Assembly (NCBI GenBank): GCA_937128785.1
Contig: CAKZMS010000769.1
Span: forward strand, 1-14,429
Reading direction: 5' to 3'
Source of the DNA: an uncultured Opitutaceae bacterium
GTDB taxonomy: Bacteria > Verrucomicrobiota > Verrucomicrobiia > Opitutales > Opitutaceae
DNA length: 14,429 nucleotides
Shown here one piece after another: positions 7,072 through 13,334 of the stretch. The first letter of the stretch is position 1. Each line of letters begins with the position of its first letter. Both the position numbers and the translations under genes were made by a program. The notes beneath the pieces were generated by a model, which made no database searches, was not told the origin of the DNA, and saw only the letters and a list, made by a program, of their open reading frames with translations.

Positions 7072-7419
7072 ATGAAAACCGAACTCGCTCCCGCAAATCC
7101 CGATGTTGAAGAGGCCCTCCGCCCCGAGAAGAACGACCGCTCCGGCGTAGGGGTGCACTACGCCGACGCCTACCTGAAACCCCTCAAGAAGAAGATCGAA
7201 CTGCCCGACGGCACAAAGTTTTCCGCCAAGCGCCGCGGACTGAAGATCACCCTCGCCTGGGGCACCAACAAAGGGGAAGGCCTGCTCCGACGGATCGACA
7301 AAGGGCCCGACCCCAAAGACATGTTGCAAGCCGCCCTCGACGAAGCCGGCGAAGCCCTCGGCGCCAAACTCATCACCGAAGACGGTAAACTCTGGCTCGA
7401 ACACGAAGCCACCTCTTGA
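7072..7419 (+). CDS. Uncharacterised 115-aa basic/acidic small protein in the corrinoid operon
   Basis: No family recognised. It is soluble, very rich in charged residues (many Lys, Glu and Asp), and has no cysteine, signal peptide or membrane segment. The centre alternates a short basic strand-like stretch (FSAKRRGLKITLAWG) with a helix-like segment (PKDMLQAALDEAGEALGAKL), then a short C-terminal strand (KLWLEHEA). It looks like a compact alpha/beta domain of about 70 residues behind a disordered N-terminus. The gene begins 10 bp after the Cys-rich gene and ends 31 bp before the TIM-barrel gene, so co-transcription is likely. It has no Shine-Dalgarno; the leader reads ATTAATTACTC. It could be a subunit or chaperone for one of the methyl-transfer proteins, but nothing in the sequence proves that. 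Confidence 0.7.
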   Translation: MKTELAPANPDVEEALRPEKNDRSGVGVHYADAYLKPLKKKIELPDGTKFSAKRRGLKITLAWGTNKGEGLLRRIDKGPDPKDMLQAALDEAGEALGAKLITEDGKLWLEHEATS

Positions 7420-7450
7420 TTCGCTCCGACTTGTCTTACCTATTCTGATC

Positions 7451-8296
7451 ATGTCTACCCCCCCCCTAATTCTCCAAGCCTATCTCTGGAGCCTGACGAA
7501 TCAGCAAAACGCGGACGGCACCGATTGGTCCATGCTGCAAAAACTTGAAGCGATCAAGGCCGCCGGTTTCGAAGCCTGCACCACCGGCATCGGCACCCCG
7601 GGCCTGCAAGAGGCCATCACCGCCACGGGACTCCGCTACGGCGGCTTCTTTGATGCCGGGGCGGTGGAACACGTCGCGCCGCGCATCGCCAAGTCGCTCG
7701 AGCTCGGGGATGGCCCCATCAATTGCCAACTGGCCGATCACGACACCCCTGTCGAAGAGGCCGTCGAGTTGACCGCCGCCCTCATGGCCGAGGCCGAGAA
7801 CCAAGGCGCGGAGGTCTACCTCGAGGTGCATCGCGATACCTGCACTGAAACCCCGGAAAAAACCTACGCCATCGCCGAAGGGGTGAAGGCCAAAACCGGC
7901 AAATATCCGCGCGTCAATTTTGACTTCTCCCACCCCGCATCGGTGAAGCACCTTGGTCCCGGCAACTACGGCGAGCGGCTGTTCGAGAACATCCCGCTGT
8001 TCCAAGCATCCACGTTGTGGCACATGCGGCCCTTCAACGGCCACCACTGCCAAGTGCCGGTGACCGATGGCACCTCCGCCCACTCGCCGGAATACATCGA
8101 GCTGCGGCCCTTCATTCGTAAGGCCTTTGACCTGTGGTTGGCCGGACCTCGTCCGGGCAACACCTTCTGGGCCTGTCCGGAAGTCGGCCCTAAAATCGGC
8201 TACGGCCTGAGTTGCTTCCCCGACAGCTGGCACGAAGCCCAAGAGCTCGGCAAAGACCTTCGCGTCCTGTGGGCCGAAGCTCTGGCGGCAGTCTAG
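7451..8296 (+). CDS. Xylose-isomerase-like TIM-barrel protein (sugar phosphate isomerase/epimerase family)
   Basis: Probable metal-dependent isomerase, epimerase or lyase of the AP-endonuclease-2/xylose-isomerase-like superfamily. The expected chain of acidic and histidine metal ligands is present in order: E125 in VYLEVHRDT, D158 and H161 in VNFDFSHPAS, H198/H199 in FNGHHCQVP, and E244 in ACPEVGPK. The N-terminus starts directly with the first strand (LILQAYLW), followed by the KLEAIKAAGF helix usual in the family. The length, 281 aa, is normal. The C-terminus is a helix (QELGKDLRVLWAEAL). It lies 31 bp after the last small operon gene and 105 bp before the molybdopterin enzyme, so it may be the last gene of the corrinoid operon. 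Its substrate is unknown. A sugar or hydroxy-acid substrate is possible, and its presence beside C1 genes is unexplained. Confidence 0.75.
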   Translation: MSTPPLILQAYLWSLTNQQNADGTDWSMLQKLEAIKAAGFEACTTGIGTPGLQEAITATGLRYGGFFDAGAVEHVAPRIAKSLELGDGPINCQLADHDTPVEEAVELTAALMAEAENQGAEVYLEVHRDTCTETPEKTYAIAEGVKAKTGKYPRVNFDFSHPASVKHLGPGNYGERLFENIPLFQASTLWHMRPFNGHHCQVPVTDGTSAHSPEYIELRPFIRKAFDLWLAGPRPGNTFWACPEVGPKIGYGLSCFPDSWHEAQELGKDLRVLWAEALAAV

Positions 8297-8310
8297 TAAA
8301 CGCTGTTTTC

Positions 8311-8397
8311 AACCACGGATGAACACGGATGGACACAGATACCACTCCACCGCTGGGTCCAAGCTGGAACCGGGTTTATTCGTGTTCATCCGTGGTT
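8311..8397. repeat. 17-bp perfect inverted repeat with 10-nt internal periodicity, upstream of the molybdopterin enzyme
   Basis: AACCACGGATGAACACG (8311-8327) is perfectly complementary to 8381-8397 across a 53-nt spacer. The left half also reads as near-tandem decamers (ACCACGGATG, AACACGGATG, GACACAGAT). I recall this word from intergenic repeats of Opitutaceae-type genomes, but copy number cannot be tested here. The right arm ends 4 nt before the ATG at 8402, so an RNA hairpin would sit on the translation start. It fills most of the 105-bp gap, and no separate promoter motif is convincing. Confidence 0.85.
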
Positions 8398-8401
8398 AAA
8401 C

Positions 8402-10705
8402 ATGGCTGCCTCCCAGTCCCCCACCGCCGATCCTGAGCCGCCGCGTAAACTGCTGCGACTGACTCAATCAGTGCCGCCCGAGAAAGCGGTGGGTGCGACC
8501 GCTGTGCTTAATTCCATGCGCCACGTGCAGGCTCAGTCCGGGCTGGCTCGTGGCACCAAGGCGCTTCTGAGAGCCAACCAAAAGGGCGGCTTCGACTGTC
8601 CGAGTTGCGCGTGGCCGGACCCGGACGACGAACGTTCCAGTTTTGAGTTCTGCGAAAACGGCGCCAAGGCCATCGCCACCGAGACCACCCGCAAGCGAGC
8701 GGACCGGGAGCTGTTTGCCCAAAATTCCATCGCTGATCTGGCGGCATGGTCGGATTTCGAACTCAACGATGCCGGTCGACTGACCGAGCCGATGGTGCTC
8801 GATGCCGGCGCGACCCACTACCGCCCCATTGGCTGGGATGACGCGTTCGCGTTGATCGCGGAGGAGCTCAACGCCACCGATCCCAACGAGGCCATTTTCT
8901 ACACCTCGGGACGGGCCAGCAACGAGGCGGCATTTCTCTACCAACTTTTCGTCCGTCAGTTTGGCACCAACAACCTGCCCGACTGTTCCAACATGTGTCA
9001 TGAGTCCAGCGGCGCAGCGCTCAAGATGACGATCGGCATCGGCAAGGGCACCGTGACCCTCGATGACATCGAGCACACCGACTGCGTCATGGTGATCGGA
9101 CAGAACCCCGGCACGAATCACCCCCGGATGCTCACCTCACTGGAAAAGACGGTGCAGCACGGTGGACGCATCGTTTCGGTCAATCCCCTGCTCGAAACGG
9201 GCGTCAAAGCGTTCGCTCACCCGCAAAAAATCTCCGGCCTGCTGGGCAAAGCGACACCACTCCAGTCGCTGCATGTGCCGGTGCGCATCAACGGCGATCT
9301 ACCTTTCGTGAAAGGACTGCTCAAATGCGTGCTCGCCGCCGAGTCGGCCAACCCCGGAAGCGTCGTTGACCGCACCTTCATCGAGCAGCACACCGAGGGC
9401 TACGAAGCCCTGGTAGCCGACCTCGAACACATATCGTGGGAAGATATCGCGCATCAATCCGGGCTGACGAAAAATCAGATCCAGGAAGCCGCCGAGGTGT
9501 TCATCGGCGCCAAGGAGGCGATCACCTGCTGGGCGATGGGACTCACCCAGCACCACAACGCCGTCGAGACCATCCAGGAGTTGGTCAACCTCCACCTGCT
9601 CACCGGCAAGATCGGACGACCCCGCAGCGGCCTGTGTCCCGTGCGCGGCCACAGTAATGTGCAGGGCGACCGCACGATGGGCATCTGGGAACGCCCACCC
9701 GAACCCTTCCTCAAAAAACTCGACCAGGAGTTCGGCTTCAAATCTCCCCGCGAGTTCGGCTACGACACTGTGGAAGCGATCGAGGCCATGCACGAGGGCA
9801 AAGCCCGCGTGTTTTTCGCCTTGGGCGGAAACTTCCTCTCGGCCGCCCCCGATACGCACTTCACCGCCGAAGCGCTGCGCAAATGCGCGCTCACCGTGCA
9901 GGTTTCGACCAAGCTGAATCGCAGCCATCTCATCACCGGCCAACGCGCGCTGATCCTGCCCTGTCTTGGCCGCACCGAAACCGATCTCCGCAACGGCCAG
10001 CCTCAGTTCGTTACGGTGGAGAACTCGATGGGCGTCGTGCACAGCTCCGAGGGCAGACTCGATCCGGCGTCATCCGATCTGCTCAGCGAGGTCGCCATCG
10101 TCTGCTGTCTGGCTGCGGCCACGCTCGGCGAGCGTTCCACGGTGCCGTGGGCGGATATGGCGCAGGACTACAATCTCATCCGCGAGCGGATCGAGCGCGT
10201 CGTGCCGGGCTTCGACAAGTTCAACCTGCGCATCCATCAACCGGGAGGATTCTATCTGCCCAACGGCGTGAAGGAACGCCGTTGGGATACCAAAAACGGC
10301 AAGGCGCGCTTCACGGTGAACACCCTCAATCCGCTGCGACTCGAAGCGGGCCAACTCCTGCTGCAGACCTTCCGCAGTCACGACCAGTTCAATACCACGA
10401 TCTACGGCAACAACGACCGCTACCGCGGCATCGCCAACGAACGGCGCGTGATTTTCCTCAACCGCGAGGACATGCGCGAGCGGGGCATCGAGCCACAGCA
10501 ACCCGTCGACATCACAAGTCACTTCCACGGCGAAACTCGGACCGCGGAGCTTTTCCTCGCCATCCCCTACGAGACCCCTCGTGGTTGTGCCGCCGCCTAC
10601 TACCCCGAGGCCAATGTGCTGGTGCCGATTCACGCCACGGCGAATATCAGCCAAACCCCGACCTCCAAATCGATCGTGATTACGATCGCACCGCACGCCG
10701 GGTGA
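8402..10705 (+). CDS. FdhF/YdeP-family molybdopterin oxidoreductase (formate dehydrogenase-alpha-like)
   Basis: Molybdenum bis-MGD enzyme of the Fdh-alpha-like clade that includes E. coli YdeP. The N-terminal segment RGTKALLRANQKGGFDCPSC (51-69) followed by AWPDPDD and FCENG is characteristic of that clade. It gives only three cysteines (66, 69, 84), not the usual four-Cys [4Fe-4S] site of FdhF, so a cluster is doubtful. NMCHESSG (197-204) places Cys199-His200 at the position of the Mo ligand and neighbouring His of formate dehydrogenase (selenocysteine in E. coli FdhF, here Cys). RGHSNVQGD and the C-terminal molybdopterin-dinucleotide-binding domain (LLLQTFRSHDQFNT, GCAAAYYPEANVLVP) are intact. 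The length, 767 aa, is normal. There is no Tat signal, so it is cytoplasmic. There is no electron-transfer partner or FdhD gene in the window. If it is a formate dehydrogenase, it would complete oxidation of folate-bound C1 units. The substrate is unproven for the clade. Confidence 0.9.
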   Translation: MAASQSPTADPEPPRKLLRLTQSVPPEKAVGATAVLNSMRHVQAQSGLARGTKALLRANQKGGFDCPSCAWPDPDDERSSFEFCENGAKAIATETTRKRADRELFAQNSIADLAAWSDFELNDAGRLTEPMVLDAGATHYRPIGWDDAFALIAEELNATDPNEAIFYTSGRASNEAAFLYQLFVRQFGTNNLPDCSNMCHESSGAALKMTIGIGKGTVTLDDIEHTDCVMVIGQNPGTNHPRMLTSLEKTVQHGGRIVSVNPLLETGVKAFAHPQKISGLLGKATPLQSLHVPVRINGDLPFVKGLLKCVLAAESANPGSVVDRTFIEQHTEGYEALVADLEHISWEDIAHQSGLTKNQIQEAAEVFIGAKEAITCWAMGLTQHHNAVETIQELVNLHLLTGKIGRPRSGLCPVRGHSNVQGDRTMGIWERPPEPFLKKLDQEFGFKSPREFGYDTVEAIEAMHEGKARVFFALGGNFLSAAPDTHFTAEALRKCALTVQVSTKLNRSHLITGQRALILPCLGRTETDLRNGQPQFVTVENSMGVVHSSEGRLDPASSDLLSEVAIVCCLAAATLGERSTVPWADMAQDYNLIRERIERVVPGFDKFNLRIHQPGGFYLPNGVKERRWDTKNGKARFTVNTLNPLRLEAGQLLLQTFRSHDQFNTTIYGNNDRYRGIANERRVIFLNREDMRERGIEPQQPVDITSHFHGETRTAELFLAIPYETPRGCAAAYYPEANVLVPIHATANISQTPTSKSIVITIAPHAG

Positions 10706-10731
10706 ACCGGCCACTCCGACGCTGGTTTTAC

Positions 10732-10757
10732 CACGAAGTTCACGAAGGGCCACGAAG
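10732..10757. repeat. Triple CACGAAG repeat (9-10 nt period)
   Basis: CACGAAG occurs at 10732-10738, 10741-10747 and 10751-10757, i.e. about one DNA helical turn apart. It starts 26 bp after the molybdopterin enzyme's stop codon. It resembles dispersed intergenic repeats of Verrucomicrobiota (recalled, not tested). Three units are too few and too closely spaced for a CRISPR array. Confidence 0.6.
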
Positions 10758-10785
10758 CCACTGGGGCATATCGTTAAAGATTGAG

Positions 10786-10938
10786 ATGAAGGCTTACTGC
10801 CGAATCGCGACTCTTTTGATCCTCATGCTTTGTGGGGTCGGCTGCAGCACCACGCCGCTGGAAGACCACGGCCAGACGCGTTTCGAACAGAAACAGGAAC
10901 AAAGCCGGGACCTCTCGCACGGCGAACGGTTTCCTTGA
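10786..10938 (+). CDS. Possible small lipoprotein (50 aa)
   Basis: A short frame with the layout of a small bacterial lipoprotein: basic start MKAYCR, hydrophobic stretch IATLLILMLCGVG (7-19) and a candidate lipid-modified Cys20 (VGC followed by STT). The 30-residue mature tail is charged and Gln-rich (FEQKQEQSR). The residue at -3 of the lipobox is Gly, which is unusual; Leu or Val would be more typical, and C16 could compete. There is no clear Shine-Dalgarno, although the leader is AT-rich. It stands alone between two repeat elements in a gap otherwise lacking coding signal. The signal-peptide pattern is the main reason to believe it. The function is unknown. Confidence 0.45.
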   Translation: MKAYCRIATLLILMLCGVGCSTTPLEDHGQTRFEQKQEQSRDLSHGERFP

Positions 10939-10953
10939 ACCACTCCACTGCTG

Positions 10954-11144
10954 TTTTGTCACAGAGCACACAGAGGAGATTCGGAGCGCACGGAGCCGTC
11001 AGCATTCAGAGACAAAAAGTTAGGGCGCGTCTCGCCTGCCCACCATAGCCTCGGCGAAGGAGGGCCGAGAGCGCCCTACCTCAAAACACTACAGGTTGAC
11101 GGCTCCGTGAGCTCTGTGCCTGCTCCGTGATCTCTGTGTCAAAA
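10954..11144. repeat. Large imperfect inverted repeat (arms ~48 bp) with CACAGAG/CACGGAG words
   Basis: The left arm 10954-11001 pairs with the right arm 11097-11144. The inner 13 bp (10989-11001 with 11097-11109, CACGGAGCCGTCA) are perfect, and the outer 35 bp match at about 70%. The arms consist of CACAGAG/CACGGAG-type words repeated at 10-11 nt spacing. A second hairpin is nested in the 95-nt interior. It sits between the convergent ends of the small lipoprotein frame and the Gfo/Idh gene and could end transcription from both sides, though it lacks a classical U-tract stem. Confidence 0.75.
11021..11078. repeat. Nested hairpin element, TAGGGCGC...GCGCCCTA
   Basis: TAGGGCGCGTCTCG (11021-11034) pairs with CGAGAGCGCCCTA (11066-11078) with a single bulged base. 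The 31-nt loop is GC-rich. It occupies the centre of the larger inverted repeat at 10954-11144. I recall similar GTAGGGCGC hairpins scattered in Opitutaceae-like genomes. This would need a genome-wide count. Confidence 0.75.
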
Positions 11145-11160
11145 AATACCTGCCTCTCAG

Positions 11161-12240
11161 CTACCCTGCCGCGTCGGCCATTTCCTGAGCCCGGAGGGAG
11201 ATTTCGGCTGACTTGAAAATGTGAGCCTGAGTCATCGCTTTTTCGGTGCCGTTGATCAGGTCGAGGATCATGGCCCCAAAGAACGGGAACCCTACCTTGT
11301 CCGCACATTCGATAAGTTGGGTGCCGTCTTCATTGACCAAGTAGATGCGGTCACGCGGATCACCGGGTTGTGCCGGATCCCAATATTTGCGAATCTCCAA
11401 GGTGCCCTTGGTGCCGACCACAAAGGTGCGGCCATCACCCCACACCGGAGACGCATCAGGCGTAAACCAATCCAGGCGATAATAACCGGAAGCGCCGCTG
11501 CTCATCGTGTAGGACACTTCACCAAAGTCCTCGAATTCCGGGTGGTCTGGATTGGAGAAATTGGCGACGCGGGCACACTTGATTTTGGCATCGGTTGACC
11601 CGGTCAACGCCAGCAACTGGTCACACTGGTGGGAGCCGATATCGGTGATGATACCGCCATATTGTTCCTTGTCCCAGAACCAGTCAGGGCGGCTGTCCTT
11701 AGAGAGTCGGTGCGGAGCGAGGTTGATCACCTGCACCACGTCACCGATGGCGCCGCCTTGGACGAGTTCGGTCGCCTTGACCGCGGACTCCACGTGCAAG
11801 CGCTCACTAAAATACACCATGTAACGGCGGCCGGTCTCCGTGACCTTGGCCTTCACCGCTTCCAGTTGTGCCATGGTGGTGAAAGGACACTTGTCGGTGA
11901 AATAATCCTTCCCCGCATCCATGACTTGAATGCCGATATCAGCGCGGCGATTAGGGATGGCAGCGGCCGCGACCAGCTTGATCTCGGGATCAGTCAGGAC
12001 CGCCTCGAAGGAATCCGCCACGGGGGTATCGGGATGGCTCTCCAAGAACTTCGCCACCTTCTCCGGATCGGGATCATAAACGCAGGCCAACTCAGCACCG
12101 GCCTCCAGCAGGCCGTTTACTTGGCCGTAGATATGACCGTGGTCGAGAAATGCGGTCGCAAATTTGTAGTCGCCCGGGGCGACGACTTTTTCCGAGTGGG
12201 CAGCTTGGGGGGCGTAATCAAATCCGGTTTTGGAGGCCAT
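11161..12240 (-). CDS. Gfo/Idh/MocA family NAD(P)-dependent oxidoreductase
   Basis: Likely sugar or polyol dehydrogenase with an N-terminal Rossmann domain (residues ~25-145; FATAFLDHGHIYGQ as the nucleotide-binding turn, D56 ending the second strand in ACVYD) and a C-terminal alpha/beta domain. Family catalytic signatures are K117 in DYFTDKCPFTT (the EKP-type lysine) and D200/H204 in GGIITDIGSHQCDQLL. The length, 359 aa, is normal. The frame stays open to 12585, but the extra 115 residues overlap the regulator gene out of frame and look non-coding, so MASKTG at 12240 is chosen. It is preceded on the same strand by the AraC regulator 58 bp upstream, and the two may form one transcript. With rhamnulokinase diverging beyond, a role in deoxysugar or uronate metabolism is plausible. 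The substrate is not predictable. Confidence 0.9.
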   Translation of the reverse strand: MASKTGFDYAPQAAHSEKVVAPGDYKFATAFLDHGHIYGQVNGLLEAGAELACVYDPDPEKVAKFLESHPDTPVADSFEAVLTDPEIKLVAAAAIPNRRADIGIQVMDAGKDYFTDKCPFTTMAQLEAVKAKVTETGRRYMVYFSERLHVESAVKATELVQGGAIGDVVQVINLAPHRLSKDSRPDWFWDKEQYGGIITDIGSHQCDQLLALTGSTDAKIKCARVANFSNPDHPEFEDFGEVSYTMSSGASGYYRLDWFTPDASPVWGDGRTFVVGTKGTLEIRKYWDPAQPGDPRDRIYLVNEDGTQLIECADKVGFPFFGAMILDLINGTEKAMTQAHIFKSAEISLRAQEMADAAG

Positions 12241-12298
12241 GGTCTGACATCCAAACCCGACCTCGAACCAAGGACCAGACGGATTTAAGAAAACCGTT

Positions 12299-13204
12299 TC
12301 ATTCCACGTCGGTCTCGCGGGCCGCGAGGGCGCGCCAGGTCCGCGGCGAGACCCCAAACTCCTGCTTGAACGCAGCGGACAAATGAAACGCCGAACTGTA
12401 ACCCAGGCGGTCAGCCAATTGGTCCAATCCGACCCCACTCGAACCCAGCATCCGTCGCGCCCGGTCCAACCGCAGGCGAGCCAGATAACGATGCGGGGCC
12501 ATGCCGGTGACGCGCCGAAACTCCCGCCGAAAATGGGAATAGGACACCCCCAACTCCCGGGCCAGAGTCTCCGCCCGTGGGGCATGGCGTAAGTCGGCGG
12601 CCATGCGTTGTTCGGCTTCCTGCACCCAAGTCGCCTGATCCGAGTGAGCTCTCCCCGGAGTCGACTCGCCCACGATCATGGCCAGCGCCTGTAATCCCAG
12701 CGCCCCTCGCTCCGCATCGTTGGAAGACGCCTTGATCCACGAAAGCTTGGCGTGAATCTCCCGCATGACCCGTTCCAGCTCGGTCGGGCGGCGACACGGG
12801 ATCACCCGCGCCGCGGGTTCGAGCTGCCCCGAGGAGATCAACCGATCAACGACCGGCCCTTCCAATTCGATCCACAACTCCTCCCAACCGGTCGCCTCGG
12901 CCGGGCGGTAGCGATGCCAACGTCGTGGTGGCAGCACGAACACATCCCCTCGACTTACCTCTCGGTGGGGAAAATCCCGTGATTCAAACCGGCCCTTTCC
13001 ATCAAGAATGAGCACCAGCTGCATGGCCCCCAGCACCCGCCCCTCATCCCACGTGAACCCGTGATCGGCCGGATGACCAGGAGGCGGATAGGGCTCACCA
13101 GCAGCGACCTTCTGAGTGCCTCCTCCGGTCACCGCCAAACCCCAAACCTGCGTCATGGGAGACGAAGGCAAGTAGCGGGCAAAGGGAGGATTAGCGGTGA
13201 TCAT
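12299..13204 (-). CDS. AraC-family transcriptional regulator
   Basis: DNA-binding regulator, probably responding to a sugar. The N-terminal half (~55-125) has a cupin-like ligand-binding domain (LILDGKGRFESR, then VSRGDVFVLPPRRWHRYRP). The C-terminal ~100 residues carry the two-helix-turn-helix AraC DNA-binding domain: ETLARELGVSYSHFRREFRR (first HTH, ~212-231), HRYLARLRLDRARRML, and LADRLGYSSAFHLSAAFKQE (second HTH, ~263-282) ending in FGVSPRTWR. At 301 aa it is the usual length. The start at 13204 is preceded by an AT-rich leader without Shine-Dalgarno. It is divergent from rhamnulokinase (130 bp apart) and upstream of the Gfo/Idh gene, so it likely controls both as a RhaR/RhaS-like activator. 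That function is inferred from position; the DNA-binding class is certain. Confidence 0.93.
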   Translation of the reverse strand: MITANPPFARYLPSSPMTQVWGLAVTGGGTQKVAAGEPYPPPGHPADHGFTWDEGRVLGAMQLVLILDGKGRFESRDFPHREVSRGDVFVLPPRRWHRYRPAEATGWEELWIELEGPVVDRLISSGQLEPAARVIPCRRPTELERVMREIHAKLSWIKASSNDAERGALGLQALAMIVGESTPGRAHSDQATWVQEAEQRMAADLRHAPRAETLARELGVSYSHFRREFRRVTGMAPHRYLARLRLDRARRMLGSSGVGLDQLADRLGYSSAFHLSAAFKQEFGVSPRTWRALAARETDVE

Positions 13205-13334
13205 TTTCTATATGTTTTTGATCAGTCTGCACATTCATTCCAAGGTCCAAATCCGGTATGTTGGCTGACTTGCCCCCTCCCCCATCAATCGGGAGCAAGT
13301 TGATTGCTCACTTTCAGTATCTTCAAAAAACCCT
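13205..13334. promoter_or_regulatory. Divergent promoter/operator region between the AraC regulator and rhaB
   Basis: The 130 bp separating the two start codons must hold both promoters. A perfect dyad GAGCAA-N5-TTGCTC lies at 13293-13309, and an overlapping one, ATCAA-N11-TTGAT, at 13284-13304. They are 25-50 bp before the rhaB ATG, a reasonable place for a regulator site. Next to the regulator start is an AT-rich tract (13205-13217). No -35/-10 pair is convincing on either strand, so promoter positions are not called. Confidence 0.55.

Noticed and set aside
8995..9005. Possible selenocysteine in the formate dehydrogenase-like enzyme
   Set aside because: The Mo-ligand position is encoded by TGT (Cys199), not TGA, and the frame is uninterrupted, so recoding is not needed.
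10732..10757. CRISPR-like array
   Set aside because: Only three 7-nt units with 2-3 nt between them. No spacers and no cas genes.
9883..10785. Long plus-strand frame overlapping the molybdopterin enzyme and running into the lipoprotein-like frame
   Set aside because: The part before 10786 is out of frame with a well-supported gene and its product is Arg/Pro-rich as expected for a shadow. Only the part from the Met at 10786 was kept.
11140..11160. Rho-independent terminator of the Gfo/Idh gene
   Set aside because: There is a T-run on the minus strand (six T), but no stable GC stem directly before it. The nested palindrome lies beyond it.
12241..12585. 115-residue N-terminal extension of the Gfo/Idh protein
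   Set aside because: It overlaps the AraC gene in another frame, and its sequence is Trp/Arg/Pro-rich without family similarity. The Rossmann domain begins properly after the Met at 12240.
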